Part shown: positions 35,323-43,901 of the stretch, piece by piece | Position numbering within the stretch: the first letter of the stretch is position 1 | Layout: each line of letters starts with the position of its first letter | Assembly (NCBI GenBank): GCA_900541915.1 | Contig: UQLS01000009.1 | Coordinates: 1-64,000 of the forward strand | Origin: an uncultured Phascolarctobacterium sp. | GTDB lineage: Bacteria > Bacillota > Negativicutes > Acidaminococcales > Acidaminococcaceae | Reading direction: 5' to 3' | DNA length: 64,000 bases | The notes under the pieces: generated by a model | Database searches by the model: none | The model's input: only the letters and a program-made list of their open reading frames with translations | What the model was told of the DNA's origin: nothing | Program-made: the position numbers and the translations under genes

Positions 35323-36555
35323 TTATTTGTGGCAGCAGGAGCAATGCAGCTCATGGCCCATTTTTTCTTCTTTGACATCAAGATAATGTTCATTGTACTT
35401 ATTAGGCTCTATAACCAGCGGCACACGCTCAGTGATAGTTATGCCATAACCTGACAAGCCGATACGTTTTGCCGGATTATTAGTAATAAGACGTATGCTG
35501 GTAAGACCCAAATCAGCAAGAATTTGCGCGCCGATACCATAATCGCGCAAGTCAGGAGCAAAACCAAGCTTTACATTGGCTTCTACAGTATCAAGTCCTT
35601 GATCCTGCAGCGCATAGGCTCTAATTTTATTAGCAAGGCCAATGCCACGCCCCTCCTGGCGCATATAGATAACAGCTCCGCAGCCTTCTTTTTCAATCAT
35701 ACGCAGGGCATTACCCAGCTGATCACCGCAGTCGCAGCGCAGGCTTCCCAATGCATCACCAGTCAGACATTCAGAGTGCACACGCACCAGTACATTCTCT
35801 TTACCAGCAATATCACCTTTGACAATAGCAACATGACACAAATCATCCAAATCATTTTCATAGGCAATGATTCTGAAATTGCCGTACTTGCTCGGCAAAG
35901 CAGCCTCTGCAGCTCTATGTACCATTTTTTCATGAGCTTTCCTGTATGCAACCAGGTCTGCCACAGTAATGAAAACTAAGTCATATTTACGCGCAAACTC
36001 AATTAAATCAGGGGTACGCGCCATATGACCATCTTCATTCATAATCTCACAGCAAATGCCTACAGGCTTCAAGCCGGCAAGGCGGCATAAATCTACAGTG
36101 GCTTCTGTATGGCCAGTGCGTACCAATACGCCGCCTTCTCGCGCACGCAACGGGAATACATGTCCAGGTCTGCGGAAATCTCCCGGCTGAGCATTTTCTT
36201 CAGCACATTTTTTCATAGTAAACGCACGTTCATAGGCAGAAATACCAGTAGTAGTTTCCACATGGTCTATGGATACAGAAAAGGCTGTTTCATGGTTATC
36301 AGTATTTCTGCTGACCATAGCTCCCAGCTGCAGTTTATCCATGATTTCACCAGCCGCAGGCATGCAGATAAGCCCGCGAGCTTCTTTCGCCATAAAGTTA
36401 ATCGCTTCCGGCGTACAGAGCTCTGCCGCCATAATCAGATCGCCTTCGTTTTCACGGTCTTCATCGTCTGTTACCAGTACCATTTTGCCAGCTTTCATAG
36501 CAGCAATAGCTTCTTCAATAGTATTATACTTGAACTTTTCTTCCACTTTTTTCAC
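35323..36555 (-). CDS. ribBA: Bifunctional 3,4-dihydroxy-2-butanone-4-phosphate synthase / GTP cyclohydrolase II
   Basis: Supplies both starting branches of riboflavin synthesis. The N-terminal half (about 1-205) is the butanone-phosphate synthase, with DDEDRENEGDLIMAAE at 30-45, RPGHVFPLRA and HTEATVDLCRLAG. The C-terminal half is GTP cyclohydrolase II, with the zinc cysteines in ECLTGDALGSLRCDCGDQ and the MRQEGRGIGLANKIRAY signature. At 410 residues both domains are complete. It lies 3 bases after ribE in the operon. Confidence 0.97.
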   Translation of the reverse strand: MKKVEEKFKYNTIEEAIAAMKAGKMVLVTDDEDRENEGDLIMAAELCTPEAINFMAKEARGLICMPAAGEIMDKLQLGAMVSRNTDNHETAFSVSIDHVETTTGISAYERAFTMKKCAEENAQPGDFRRPGHVFPLRAREGGVLVRTGHTEATVDLCRLAGLKPVGICCEIMNEDGHMARTPDLIEFARKYDLVFITVADLVAYRKAHEKMVHRAAEAALPSKYGNFRIIAYENDLDDLCHVAIVKGDIAGKENVLVRVHSECLTGDALGSLRCDCGDQLGNALRMIEKEGCGAVIYMRQEGRGIGLANKIRAYALQDQGLDTVEANVKLGFAPDLRDYGIGAQILADLGLTSIRLITNNPAKRIGLSGYGITITERVPLVIEPNKYNEHYLDVKEEKMGHELHCSCCHK

Positions 36556-36558
36556 CTC

Positions 36559-37209
36559 TTATATAAATCCATTTTCCAGTAAAATATTTTTATCAAGCTG
36601 CTTTTCTGATTTTCCGTACGCACCAGTATTTAAAAGTCTTTCCACATATTTGCCGATGATATCTGTTTCCAAATTAACCTTATCACCTACACCTTTAAAT
36701 CCCAACGTCGTTTCTTTAGCAGTATGAGGAATAATGGCTACAGAAAAACTGCTGTCTGTAACTGCTGTTACCGTAAGGCTTATACCGTCAATAGCAATAC
36801 TTCCTTTAGGCAGAATATAGCGCAGCAGCCGTGCTTCAGCAGCTATTTCTACTACATCGGCAATACCTTCCGGTCTCCTGCTGATAATTGTACCCAGACC
36901 TTCCACATGTCCGCTTACAATATGTCCGTCTAAACCATCACATAAATGCAATGTTCGCTCCAAATTTACCTTATCACCAGCATGCAGACTGCCTATATTA
37001 GTCAGGCGCACCGTTTCCGGCATCACATCAGCAGTAAAGGCAGAATCATGCATATCTACTACAGTAAGGCAGGCACCATTTACAGCAACACTGTCACCAA
37101 TTTTCAGATTCTGCATGACCTTTACTGCACTGACCGTAAGATGATACGACTCTCCCTGTCTGTCCAGACGCTGCACTGTTCCCAGTTCAGCTACAAGTCC
37201 TGTAAACAT
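36559..37209 (-). CDS. ribE: Riboflavin synthase, alpha subunit
   Basis: Dismutates two lumazine molecules to riboflavin. The 216-residue protein is an internal duplication of two lumazine-binding barrels. The first begins MFTGLVAELGTVQ, with NGACLTV. The second starts near residue 98 (GHIVSGHVEGLGTI) and carries DGISLTV. The C-terminal trimerisation helix (TDIIGKYVERLL) is present. Its ATG is immediately adjacent to the ribD stop, with no spacer. Confidence 0.96.
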   Translation of the reverse strand: MFTGLVAELGTVQRLDRQGESYHLTVSAVKVMQNLKIGDSVAVNGACLTVVDMHDSAFTADVMPETVRLTNIGSLHAGDKVNLERTLHLCDGLDGHIVSGHVEGLGTIISRRPEGIADVVEIAAEARLLRYILPKGSIAIDGISLTVTAVTDSSFSVAIIPHTAKETTLGFKGVGDKVNLETDIIGKYVERLLNTGAYGKSEKQLDKNILLENGFI

Positions 37210-38310
37210 TCAGCAGTCTCCTTTCCTTACAATACCAGTAATCATAATATCTTTCCCCAACAGCTGCTGTTCAACATCATCTAACTGCCACCCGGCAGCT
37301 ACTAATTTACTACCTACTCCGCCTATTGGGGATAAGCTTTCCTTACCGCCAATCAGCTTAGGGGCAATAAAAGCATATACTCTGTCTGCCAGCCCGCTAT
37401 CATAAAAAGCTCCATGCACAGCACTGCCACCTTCTACAAGCAAACTGGTGATATTAAGCTTGCTCAATTTTTGAACAACCTGCTCGATAGATAAGCTGCC
37501 ATCTTTTAATGGCAGTCTTATTACTTCAACATTCTTTTTTAGCTCTAAATAATTCTGTTTTTGTTTATCCGCTTCTGCACCTGTAAAAATAATAGTTCGC
37601 GCCTCTTCATTAAGCACTTTAGCCTGTAAAGGTATTTTCAAACTACTATCCAGTACAACACGGACAGGATTTTTGCCGCTTACCATCCTTGTCGTCAGTT
37701 CAGGATCATCAGCCAGTACTGTACCTATACCTACTAATACTGCATCATGCTGCCTACGCAGACGATGAGCAAAACGTCTTGCCTCTTCTCCTGTTATCCA
37801 TTTGGAGTCACCGGTAGAAGTAGCTATCTTGCCATCCAAGGTCATAGCATACTTTAAGGTTATAAAAGGTCTTTTTTTAGTAATCCAGCAGAAAAATCTT
37901 TCGTTTAATTTCTTAGCCTGCTCTTCACACATACCGCAGCTTACTTCTATACCGGCCTGACGTAAATACTCAAGACCTCGTCCGGCAACCAGCGGATTAG
38001 GGTCAAGACACGCTGCCACAACTTTCGTAACGCCTGCCTCTGCCAAAGCCTTGCAGCAAGGTCCTGTACGACCGTAATGAGAACAGGGTTCCAAGGTAAC
38101 GTAGGCAGTAGCTCCCTTAGCCAAATCACCTGCTGCCAGCAACGCATTTACCTCAGCATGAGCTTCGCCGGCTCGATGATGATAGCCTTCACCAACAATA
38201 ATGCCTCTATCATCTACCAGTACACAGCCTACCATTGGGTTAGGGCTGGTATCGCCTTCAGCTCTTTCAGCCAGTTTCAGCGCATGCAGCATATATTTTT
38301 CTTCATTCAT
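37210..38310 (-). CDS. ribD: Bifunctional diaminohydroxyphosphoribosylaminopyrimidine deaminase / reductase
   Basis: Carries out the second and third steps of riboflavin synthesis. The start at 38310 is chosen because GGAGTG lies before it and the product then begins MNEEKYMLHALKLA. Longer frames would run into the riboswitch terminator. The deaminase domain has the zinc site HAE at 51-53 and C76/C85 in EPCSHYGRTGPC. The reductase domain begins near residue 145 with RPFITLKYAMTLDGKIAT and has LLVEGGSAVHGAF. It is 366 residues, the first gene of the operon. Confidence 0.96.
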   Translation of the reverse strand: MNEEKYMLHALKLAERAEGDTSPNPMVGCVLVDDRGIIVGEGYHHRAGEAHAEVNALLAAGDLAKGATAYVTLEPCSHYGRTGPCCKALAEAGVTKVVAACLDPNPLVAGRGLEYLRQAGIEVSCGMCEEQAKKLNERFFCWITKKRPFITLKYAMTLDGKIATSTGDSKWITGEEARRFAHRLRRQHDAVLVGIGTVLADDPELTTRMVSGKNPVRVVLDSSLKIPLQAKVLNEEARTIIFTGAEADKQKQNYLELKKNVEVIRLPLKDGSLSIEQVVQKLSKLNITSLLVEGGSAVHGAFYDSGLADRVYAFIAPKLIGGKESLSPIGGVGSKLVAAGWQLDDVEQQLLGKDIMITGIVRKGDC

Positions 38311-38323
38311 AGTACTCACTCCG

Positions 38324-38368
38324 AAAAAACAAAACCGCATCCTTAACCTTTGAGCAAGAATGCGGTTT
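38324..38368 (-). terminator. FMN-riboswitch terminator ahead of ribD
   Basis: A perfect 9-bp stem (38332-38340 with 38360-38368) is followed by TTGTTTTTTC on the minus strand. Its 19-nt loop contains CAAAGGTTAA, the complement of the aptamer's 5' edge. Confidence 0.88.
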
Positions 38369-38380
38369 GAAACCATTTTC

Positions 38381-38490
38381 ACCTTTTCTCATCCAGACTA
38401 TACTGTCGGTACAGGAATCACACCTGTTCATGCCCGAAGGCTCGCGGACTATACCGCCGGTAGGGAATTGCACCCTGCCCCAAAGGTTAA
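38381..38490 (-). promoter_or_regulatory. FMN riboswitch (RFN element)
   Basis: On the minus strand the conserved RFN core is clear: GGGGCAGGGTG, then CCCTACCGGCGGTA, TCCGCGAGC, and GATTCCTGTACCGACAGTATAGTC in two parts near the 3' side, ending GGATGAG. Helix P1 is ACCTTT (38482-38487) with AAAGGT (38381-38386). When FMN closes P1 the downstream terminator can form and the rib operon is shut off. Without FMN the 5' P1 strand can pair with the terminator loop instead. Confidence 0.95.
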
Positions 38491-38549
38491 CGTTATGCAA
38501 TTATCAGTTTAATTTTTCTTAATTTACAGCAAGAAAAATCTTTACCTAT

Positions 38550-38578
38550 ATTATATCTTTCTCAAGATATTTTTACAA
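38550..38578 (-). promoter_or_regulatory. Promoter of the riboflavin operon
   Basis: Minus-strand TTGTAA (38573-38578), a 17-bp spacer and TATAAT (38550-38555). The predicted leader of about 230 bases contains the FMN riboswitch. Confidence 0.75.
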
Positions 38579-38590
38579 CGGCACAGACAT

Positions 38591-38615
38591 AAAATTCACA
38601 GAAATTACATCTGTG
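38591..38615 (-). terminator. Candidate weak terminator after rpe
   Basis: CACAGA / TCTGTG (38597-38602 with 38610-38615), with AATTTTA after it on the minus strand. The stem is short, so readthrough toward the riboswitch is possible. Confidence 0.35.
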
Positions 38616-38618
38616 TTC

Positions 38619-39263
38619 TTAGCCGCGCAAGCTGGCAATAGCCTGCGCTACATCTTCTGCTCCATACACATAAGAACCTGCAACTAAGATATTGGCACCA
38701 GCTGCAGTTACCAGCTTAGCCGTCTTATCATTAATACCGCCGTCAACTTGGATATCGACTGCCAAATCGCGCTCTTTAATCATTTCTGCCAGACGACGTA
38801 CTTTCGGTACCATGGTTTCAATAAAAGACTGTCCGCCAAAGCCAGGATTTACTGTCATTAAAAGTACCATATCTACATAAGGAAGAATTTCTTCAACAGC
38901 AGCCAGCGGAGTAGCAGGATTAAGAGCAACACCAGCCTTCATATTGCCTGCTTTTATCTGCTGTATGCAGCGATGCAGATGCTTAGTTGCCTCTGCATGT
39001 ACAACAATCTGGTCAGCTCCTGCCTTCTTAAAATCTTCAATATACTTTTCAGGATTTTCTACCATCAAATGACAGTCAAAAAATAAGTCAGTCACCTTTC
39101 TAATCTTTTGTACGACAGGAGCACCAAAAGTAAGGTTGGGAACGAACAAACCGTCCATAACGTCAATATGTACCCAGTCAGCTCCGGCTACTTCAATTTT
39201 CTTAATTTCATCTGCCAAAAACGCAAAATCAGCAGATAAAATGGAAGGTGCTATTTTAATCAT
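38619..39263 (-). CDS. rpe: Ribulose-phosphate 3-epimerase
   Basis: Interconverts ribulose-5-phosphate and xylulose-5-phosphate in the pentose phosphate pathway. The 214-residue TIM barrel shows IAPSILSADFAFL, HIDVMDGLFVPN, DCHLMVENPEKYI, MTVNPGFGGQSFI and DGGINDKTA. All metal-binding and phosphate-binding positions appear present. It is the last gene of the conserved translation/signalling cluster, its start overlapping rsgA by four bases (ATGA), as in Bacillus where rpe follows rsgA. Confidence 0.97.
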   Translation of the reverse strand: MIKIAPSILSADFAFLADEIKKIEVAGADWVHIDVMDGLFVPNLTFGAPVVQKIRKVTDLFFDCHLMVENPEKYIEDFKKAGADQIVVHAEATKHLHRCIQQIKAGNMKAGVALNPATPLAAVEEILPYVDMVLLMTVNPGFGGQSFIETMVPKVRRLAEMIKERDLAVDIQVDGGINDKTAKLVTAAGANILVAGSYVYGAEDVAQAIASLRG

Positions 39264-40150
39264 AATTTTTTGCCCTCTCTTTCCTGAAAAGTCTTTATTT
39301 CCTGCAGTATATCTAAATAGGACTGATACCTGCTATCAGCAATATCTCCCTGCTTTACAGCCTGTTTCACACCGCAAATCGGCTCATGCGTATGTGTACA
39401 GGGGGAAAATCTGCATCCGCCTTCAAACTCCGCAAATTCTCGGAATCCGTGTACCAAAGTTTTATCATCCAGCTCTTCTAACAGCAGGTTGCCAAAGCCG
39501 GGCGTGTCAGCAATATACCCTTTGTCAAAAGGCAAAAGCTGAGAAAAACGAGTAGTGTGCTTACCACGACCAATTTTTTCACTTACATTACCGGTTTGCA
39601 AACTTACTGTTGGGTCTATGGCATTAATAGTTGAAGATTTACCTACGCCTGAAGGACCGCCAAAAGCACATATACAGCCTTCCAAGCGTTTTTTTAACGC
39701 TTCTATGCCCTTATTTTCACAGGCGGAAATGCAATATACCTCATAACCAATGTCCTGATAAACACTGTAAATCTTTTGTACCAATGTTTCATCAGCCAGG
39801 TCGCACTTATTTAATACTAAAATAGCCGGTATCTTGGCAAGCTCAGCTAATGCCAGCAGTTTATCAGCCAAAAGAAAACTGAAATCAGGTGTAACACAGG
39901 CAAAAGTTACTACCAGCAAATCAAGATTAGCAATAGTCGGACGCAGCAGAAAGTTTTTGCGCGGCAAAACCTTCTTAATCATGCCTTCTTCGCCGTTACC
40001 AACCTCAAAGCTTACCATATCCCCTGTAACCAAGGAAAAACGATTTTGCTTCATCTTGCCTTTAACTTTACAGGTATAAATACAATCTTCTGCATTTACA
40101 TAATAATAGCCGTTATAATTTTTTAAAACTCTGCCTTGCAGTTCACTCAC
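39260..40150 (-). CDS. rsgA: Ribosome small-subunit GTPase RsgA
   Basis: A circularly permuted GTPase that checks late 30S maturation. The N-terminal OB fold (ELQGRVLKNYNGYYYV) is followed by the GTPase motifs in permuted order: G4 NKCDLAD, then G1 GGPSGVGKSSTIN, G2 region TTRFSQLLPF and G3 DTPGF. The C-terminal zinc site is CRFSPCTHTHEPIC. The 296-residue length is standard. It overlaps pknB and rpe by four bases at either end, so expression is tightly coupled to the kinase. Confidence 0.96.
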   Translation of the reverse strand: MSELQGRVLKNYNGYYYVNAEDCIYTCKVKGKMKQNRFSLVTGDMVSFEVGNGEEGMIKKVLPRKNFLLRPTIANLDLLVVTFACVTPDFSFLLADKLLALAELAKIPAILVLNKCDLADETLVQKIYSVYQDIGYEVYCISACENKGIEALKKRLEGCICAFGGPSGVGKSSTINAIDPTVSLQTGNVSEKIGRGKHTTRFSQLLPFDKGYIADTPGFGNLLLEELDDKTLVHGFREFAEFEGGCRFSPCTHTHEPICGVKQAVKQGDIADSRYQSYLDILQEIKTFQEREGKKL

Positions 40151-42102
40151 AAAGTTTTCTCCTCAATAAGTTTATTATCACAGTACAGCTGCACTTTGGC
40201 ATTATCAGAAGCACTAATCTTCTGACGCAATCTTACGCCGCCTTTCTGAGAGCCATCATAAATAAGGCGTCTTCCTCTGCTGTCAGTAACATAGATTTGT
40301 ACATGCTGCTCCTGTGTTCCAGGAACAACAAAGTCAACATAAACACTATCCATAGAATCACTGCCGCCAGAAGACAAAGTAAGATTTACTTTTGCACCCT
40401 CAGACAAATGACTTCCCGGTACCGGATCAGTACTTAATACAGTATCCTTATCAGCCTGATTTTTAGTATAGCTGGTACTGCCAACAACTAATCCTTCTTT
40501 TTCCAGCAGCTGCTTAGCGGTTGCCAATTTTTGTCCAACTACATTAGGTACTGTTTTCTCTCCTTCATTGACAACTAAATTGATTTTACTTCCTTTAGGA
40601 GCTTTATCCATTGCCTTAGGAAATTGTTCTAATACAATACCTACAGTTTTACTGCTGTCAAACTTTTTAGTAATTTTACCGATAGCATAGCCTTCATCTT
40701 TAAGCAAGTTTTCTGCCTTAGATAAAGACATACCGATAATTTCAGGTACTGTTTTCAATTCAGCACCCTTACTGATAGTAAGATAAATAGTACTGCCCTG
40801 CTTGCGTTTTTCACCAGCCTTAGGAGACTGCTCCATAACTGTGCCGGGCTTCACAGCATTACCGTATCTTTCTTCCAGCTCAACTTCAAAACCTTTTTCT
40901 TCCAATGCTGCCTGTGCTTCAACAACAGTCATATTTACAACGTCAGGGACAGGAAGAACTTCGCGATTACGGTTAAAGATAAAATGAGCAATAACGGACA
41001 AAGCTACAACTGCCACAGTCATATAGACCAATATCTTGGTAAAATTCCATTTTTTCTTAGTCTTTTTTGCTCTGTTTAGCGGCATGTCATCAGCCTCCTG
41101 CTCCGGCAGTTCCTGCCTTGTTTCCTCTTGAACCTCTGTTTCAAATTCGCTGCTGGTACTGCGAACTGGCTTCATAATCATGGTAGCACCATAATCATCA
41201 TTAGCAGTTTCTTTAGCTGCCGAATAACTGCTTTCAGTCACTACAGCCTGCATATCTTTTTTATATTCATCACTGCTGAAAGGATACAGCTTCATTTTTA
41301 AATCAAGCAAATCGCGGCGCAATTCGTCAGCATTCTGATATCTGTCTTCTGTCTTTTTAGCCAACGCCCGGTCAATAATATGCTGTAAACCTTCCGGCAC
41401 CTCATCCATAAAATCACTTAAAGAAGGTACAGGTTTTTCAGCATGCATCATAGCTACAGAAACAGCTGTATTGCCTGTAAACGGAACCTGACCTGTCAGC
41501 ATCTCAAACAGTACAACGCCCAGAGAATATACATCGCTGCTTGCAGTAATCTTACCACCTACTGCCTGCTCAGGAGAAATATAATGTACCGAACCCATAA
41601 CAGCAGCAGTATATACAGTAGTCTGATTACTAATCATTTTGGCAATGCCAAAATCTGTAATTTTCGGATTAAGATATTTATCTATCAGGATATTCTGAGG
41701 TTTAATATCACAATGAATAATATTGCGGCTATGAGCATGCTGCAGTGCATCAGCCAAACGTACAGCAATTTCCAGCACTGCATTAAGCGGCAGCTTATGC
41801 TCTTTTAAGTATTCCTTAAGAGTTACGCCATCAACATATTCCATAATGATATACTGAATATCACCTTCGGATACAACATCATAAATATTGATTATATATG
41901 GGTGGATAAGGCGCGCTGCAGATTTAGCTTCTCGGCGGAACTGCTCCAGAAGCTCCTTATCTGCCAGAAACTGATCACGGAGCATTTTAACAGCAACGTT
42001 CCTGTCCAGCAGATTATCATGTGCCAGAAAAACCTCTGCCATACCTCCGCTGCCTACAGGACGGATTATTTCATAACGGTTATTAAGTATCGTTTTATTC
42101 AT
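40147..42102 (-). CDS. pknB: PASTA-domain serine/threonine protein kinase
   Basis: A membrane kinase sensing cell-wall fragments (PrkC/PknB family). From the ATG at 42102, which has GAGGAGG nine bases upstream, the product is 651 residues. The kinase domain (10-270) has VGSGGMAEVF, the ATP lysine K39, HCDIKPQN with catalytic D132, and DFG at 150-152. One span (about 356-376) leads to three extracytoplasmic PASTA repeats (about 383-580) and a small C-terminal beta domain. The residue before the catalytic Asp is Cys instead of Arg, so it is not a classical RD kinase. It overlaps stp by eight bases and rsgA by four. Confidence 0.95.
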   Translation of the reverse strand: MNKTILNNRYEIIRPVGSGGMAEVFLAHDNLLDRNVAVKMLRDQFLADKELLEQFRREAKSAARLIHPYIINIYDVVSEGDIQYIIMEYVDGVTLKEYLKEHKLPLNAVLEIAVRLADALQHAHSRNIIHCDIKPQNILIDKYLNPKITDFGIAKMISNQTTVYTAAVMGSVHYISPEQAVGGKITASSDVYSLGVVLFEMLTGQVPFTGNTAVSVAMMHAEKPVPSLSDFMDEVPEGLQHIIDRALAKKTEDRYQNADELRRDLLDLKMKLYPFSSDEYKKDMQAVVTESSYSAAKETANDDYGATMIMKPVRSTSSEFETEVQEETRQELPEQEADDMPLNRAKKTKKKWNFTKILVYMTVAVVALSVIAHFIFNRNREVLPVPDVVNMTVVEAQAALEEKGFEVELEERYGNAVKPGTVMEQSPKAGEKRKQGSTIYLTISKGAELKTVPEIIGMSLSKAENLLKDEGYAIGKITKKFDSSKTVGIVLEQFPKAMDKAPKGSKINLVVNEGEKTVPNVVGQKLATAKQLLEKEGLVVGSTSYTKNQADKDTVLSTDPVPGSHLSEGAKVNLTLSSGGSDSMDSVYVDFVVPGTQEQHVQIYVTDSRGRRLIYDGSQKGGVRLRQKISASDNAKVQLYCDNKLIEEKTL

Positions 42103-42841
42103 CACAGCCATCCTCCTCAGCAGCCAAAGCAATCATAATAAAGGAAACATTGTCACGCCCGCCATTTTCAAGTACTTTTGCAAGCAGCGTATCAGCTGCA
42201 GCAGTCAAATCATTCTGTTCCAGTACATCAGCAATCTCATTATCACGCAGCATATCAGACAAACCGTCACTGCATAACAGCAGTATATCGCCTGCTTCTA
42301 CAGCAAAGTGGATAATATCTGTCCTGATATGTTCCTCAGCACCTATTGCCTGCAGCAGCATATTTTTTTGCGGATGGGAAAAAGCTTCTTTGTCAGTCAG
42401 TTTACCTTTCGCTACCAAATCAGCTACATAAGAATGATCCTGCGTAACCTGACTAAGCGCCCTGTTGCGGAATAAATACAGCCTGCTGTCACCTACATGA
42501 GCTGCATAAGCCGTGTCATCACCAGGAAGATACAGCGCTGTCAGCGTAGTTCCCATTCCGGCATAAGACTGGTTTTTAGCAGACATAAGGCAAATATGCT
42601 CATTAGCCTTATCAAAAGCATCAGCAAGTATCTTTTCTACATCAGCATCCTGCTCGTGACGCAGTTTATAAGTAGCAAGTTCAAAAGCTTTCAGGGTTGC
42701 CCTACTGGCAATCTCGCCTGCAGCATACCCCCCCATACCGTCTGCTACAGCAAACAGATATGGCTCCCTGATAAGCAGGGAATCTTCGTTATTACTGCGT
42801 ACCATCCCAACATGAGTCTTACTGATTACAGTTATTTTCAT
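42095..42841 (-). CDS. stp: PP2C-family serine/threonine phosphatase
   Basis: Reverses phosphorylation by the neighbouring PASTA kinase (PrpC/Stp1 type). The ATG at 42841 has GAGGAA upstream and gives the typical MKITVISKTHVGMVRSNNED start, so longer frames are rejected. The 248-residue protein has metal-binding ADGMGGYAAGE, GMGTTLTAL, HVGDSRLYLF, TQDHSYV, LLCSDGLSDML and NGGRDNVSFI. Its start lies inside the 3' end of rlmN (23-base overlap) and its end overlaps pknB. Confidence 0.95.
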   Translation of the reverse strand: MKITVISKTHVGMVRSNNEDSLLIREPYLFAVADGMGGYAAGEIASRATLKAFELATYKLRHEQDADVEKILADAFDKANEHICLMSAKNQSYAGMGTTLTALYLPGDDTAYAAHVGDSRLYLFRNRALSQVTQDHSYVADLVAKGKLTDKEAFSHPQKNMLLQAIGAEEHIRTDIIHFAVEAGDILLLCSDGLSDMLRDNEIADVLEQNDLTAAADTLLAKVLENGGRDNVSFIMIALAAEEDGCDE

Positions 42842-43901
42842 AAGCTTTCCTCTGCTCCTCCGCAAATTTAGCCCGCAGCTGACCGCAGGCAGCATCAATA
42901 TCCTTACCCATTTCTTTGCGTACTGTCGCGTTAATTCTATTCTTCTGCAAAACACGTAGAAACCGTTCTATAACAGCAGCAGACGGACGCGCAAAACCTT
43001 TTTCCACAACAGGATTAGCAGGAATCAGATTTACTGATGCATGTTTAAATCGCAGACAATTACTTAAAAGCTCTGCATCCTCTGCACTGTCGTTCATATT
43101 CTTCAGCAGAATATATTCATAAGTTACCTGACGCCCGCTTTTTACAGCATACCTTTCTGCCGCAGCAATAACGTCAATAAAATTAAAACCTTTATTTACC
43201 GGCATCAGCTGTGTACGTAAATCATTTTTTACTGCATGCAGGGAAATAGCCAGACTGATTGGTCGAGCATCTGTTATCATTCTCTCAATACCTGGAATAA
43301 TACCACAGGTAGATACGGTCATATTACGGTAACTCATATGACAAGTATCTTCGCGATGCAGAAAATCAAGAGCACCCATAACATTGTCATAGTTGAGCAT
43401 CGGTTCACCGCTGCCCATAACAACTACACGGGAAACCATAGCTTCCTTGCTGCGCAATCTATTATTAAACAGATAAACCTGAGCAATTATTTCTGCTGCC
43501 GTCAGATTGCGTATACAGCCATTTAAACCACTGGCACAGAAAGCACAGTGCATATCACATCCTACCTGACTTGATACACACACACTGTAGCCATAATCGT
43601 GACGCATCAGAACAGTTTCCACAGAATTTCCATCCGGAAGTTCTAAAAGCAGCTTGCTTGTCAGGCCATCAGCAGAATCCTGTTCCCGCAAGATTTTAAT
43701 ACTTGACGGTAAGATAGTAAAATTCTCTGCTAAAACAGCCATATCCGCTTTACTGATATTATGCATTTGAGAAAAATCAAATACAGATTTCTGATAAAGC
43801 CATTGAAAAACCTGCTTAGCTCTGAATTTTTTTATACCGTGCTGAACAAACAGCTCCTGTAATGCTTCACTTGTCAGTCCAAAAATTTCTGTCTTACTCA
43901 T
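42819..43901 (-). CDS. rlmN: Dual-specificity 23S rRNA/tRNA methyltransferase RlmN
   Basis: A radical-SAM enzyme that methylates C2 of A2503 in 23S rRNA and of A37 in some tRNAs. The 360-residue protein has the cluster motif CDMHCAFCASG, VVVMGSGEPMLNYDNV, the substrate-binding region SLHAVKNDLR, and the C-terminal catalytic cysteine in DIDAACGQL. The ATG overlaps the rsmB stop by eight bases. The C terminus ends AYENNCNQ, inside the overlap with stp. Confidence 0.96.
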   Translation of the reverse strand: MSKTEIFGLTSEALQELFVQHGIKKFRAKQVFQWLYQKSVFDFSQMHNISKADMAVLAENFTILPSSIKILREQDSADGLTSKLLLELPDGNSVETVLMRHDYGYSVCVSSQVGCDMHCAFCASGLNGCIRNLTAAEIIAQVYLFNNRLRSKEAMVSRVVVMGSGEPMLNYDNVMGALDFLHREDTCHMSYRNMTVSTCGIIPGIERMITDARPISLAISLHAVKNDLRTQLMPVNKGFNFIDVIAAAERYAVKSGRQVTYEYILLKNMNDSAEDAELLSNCLRFKHASVNLIPANPVVEKGFARPSAAVIERFLRVLQKNRINATVRKEMGKDIDAACGQLRAKFAEEQRKAYENNCNQ

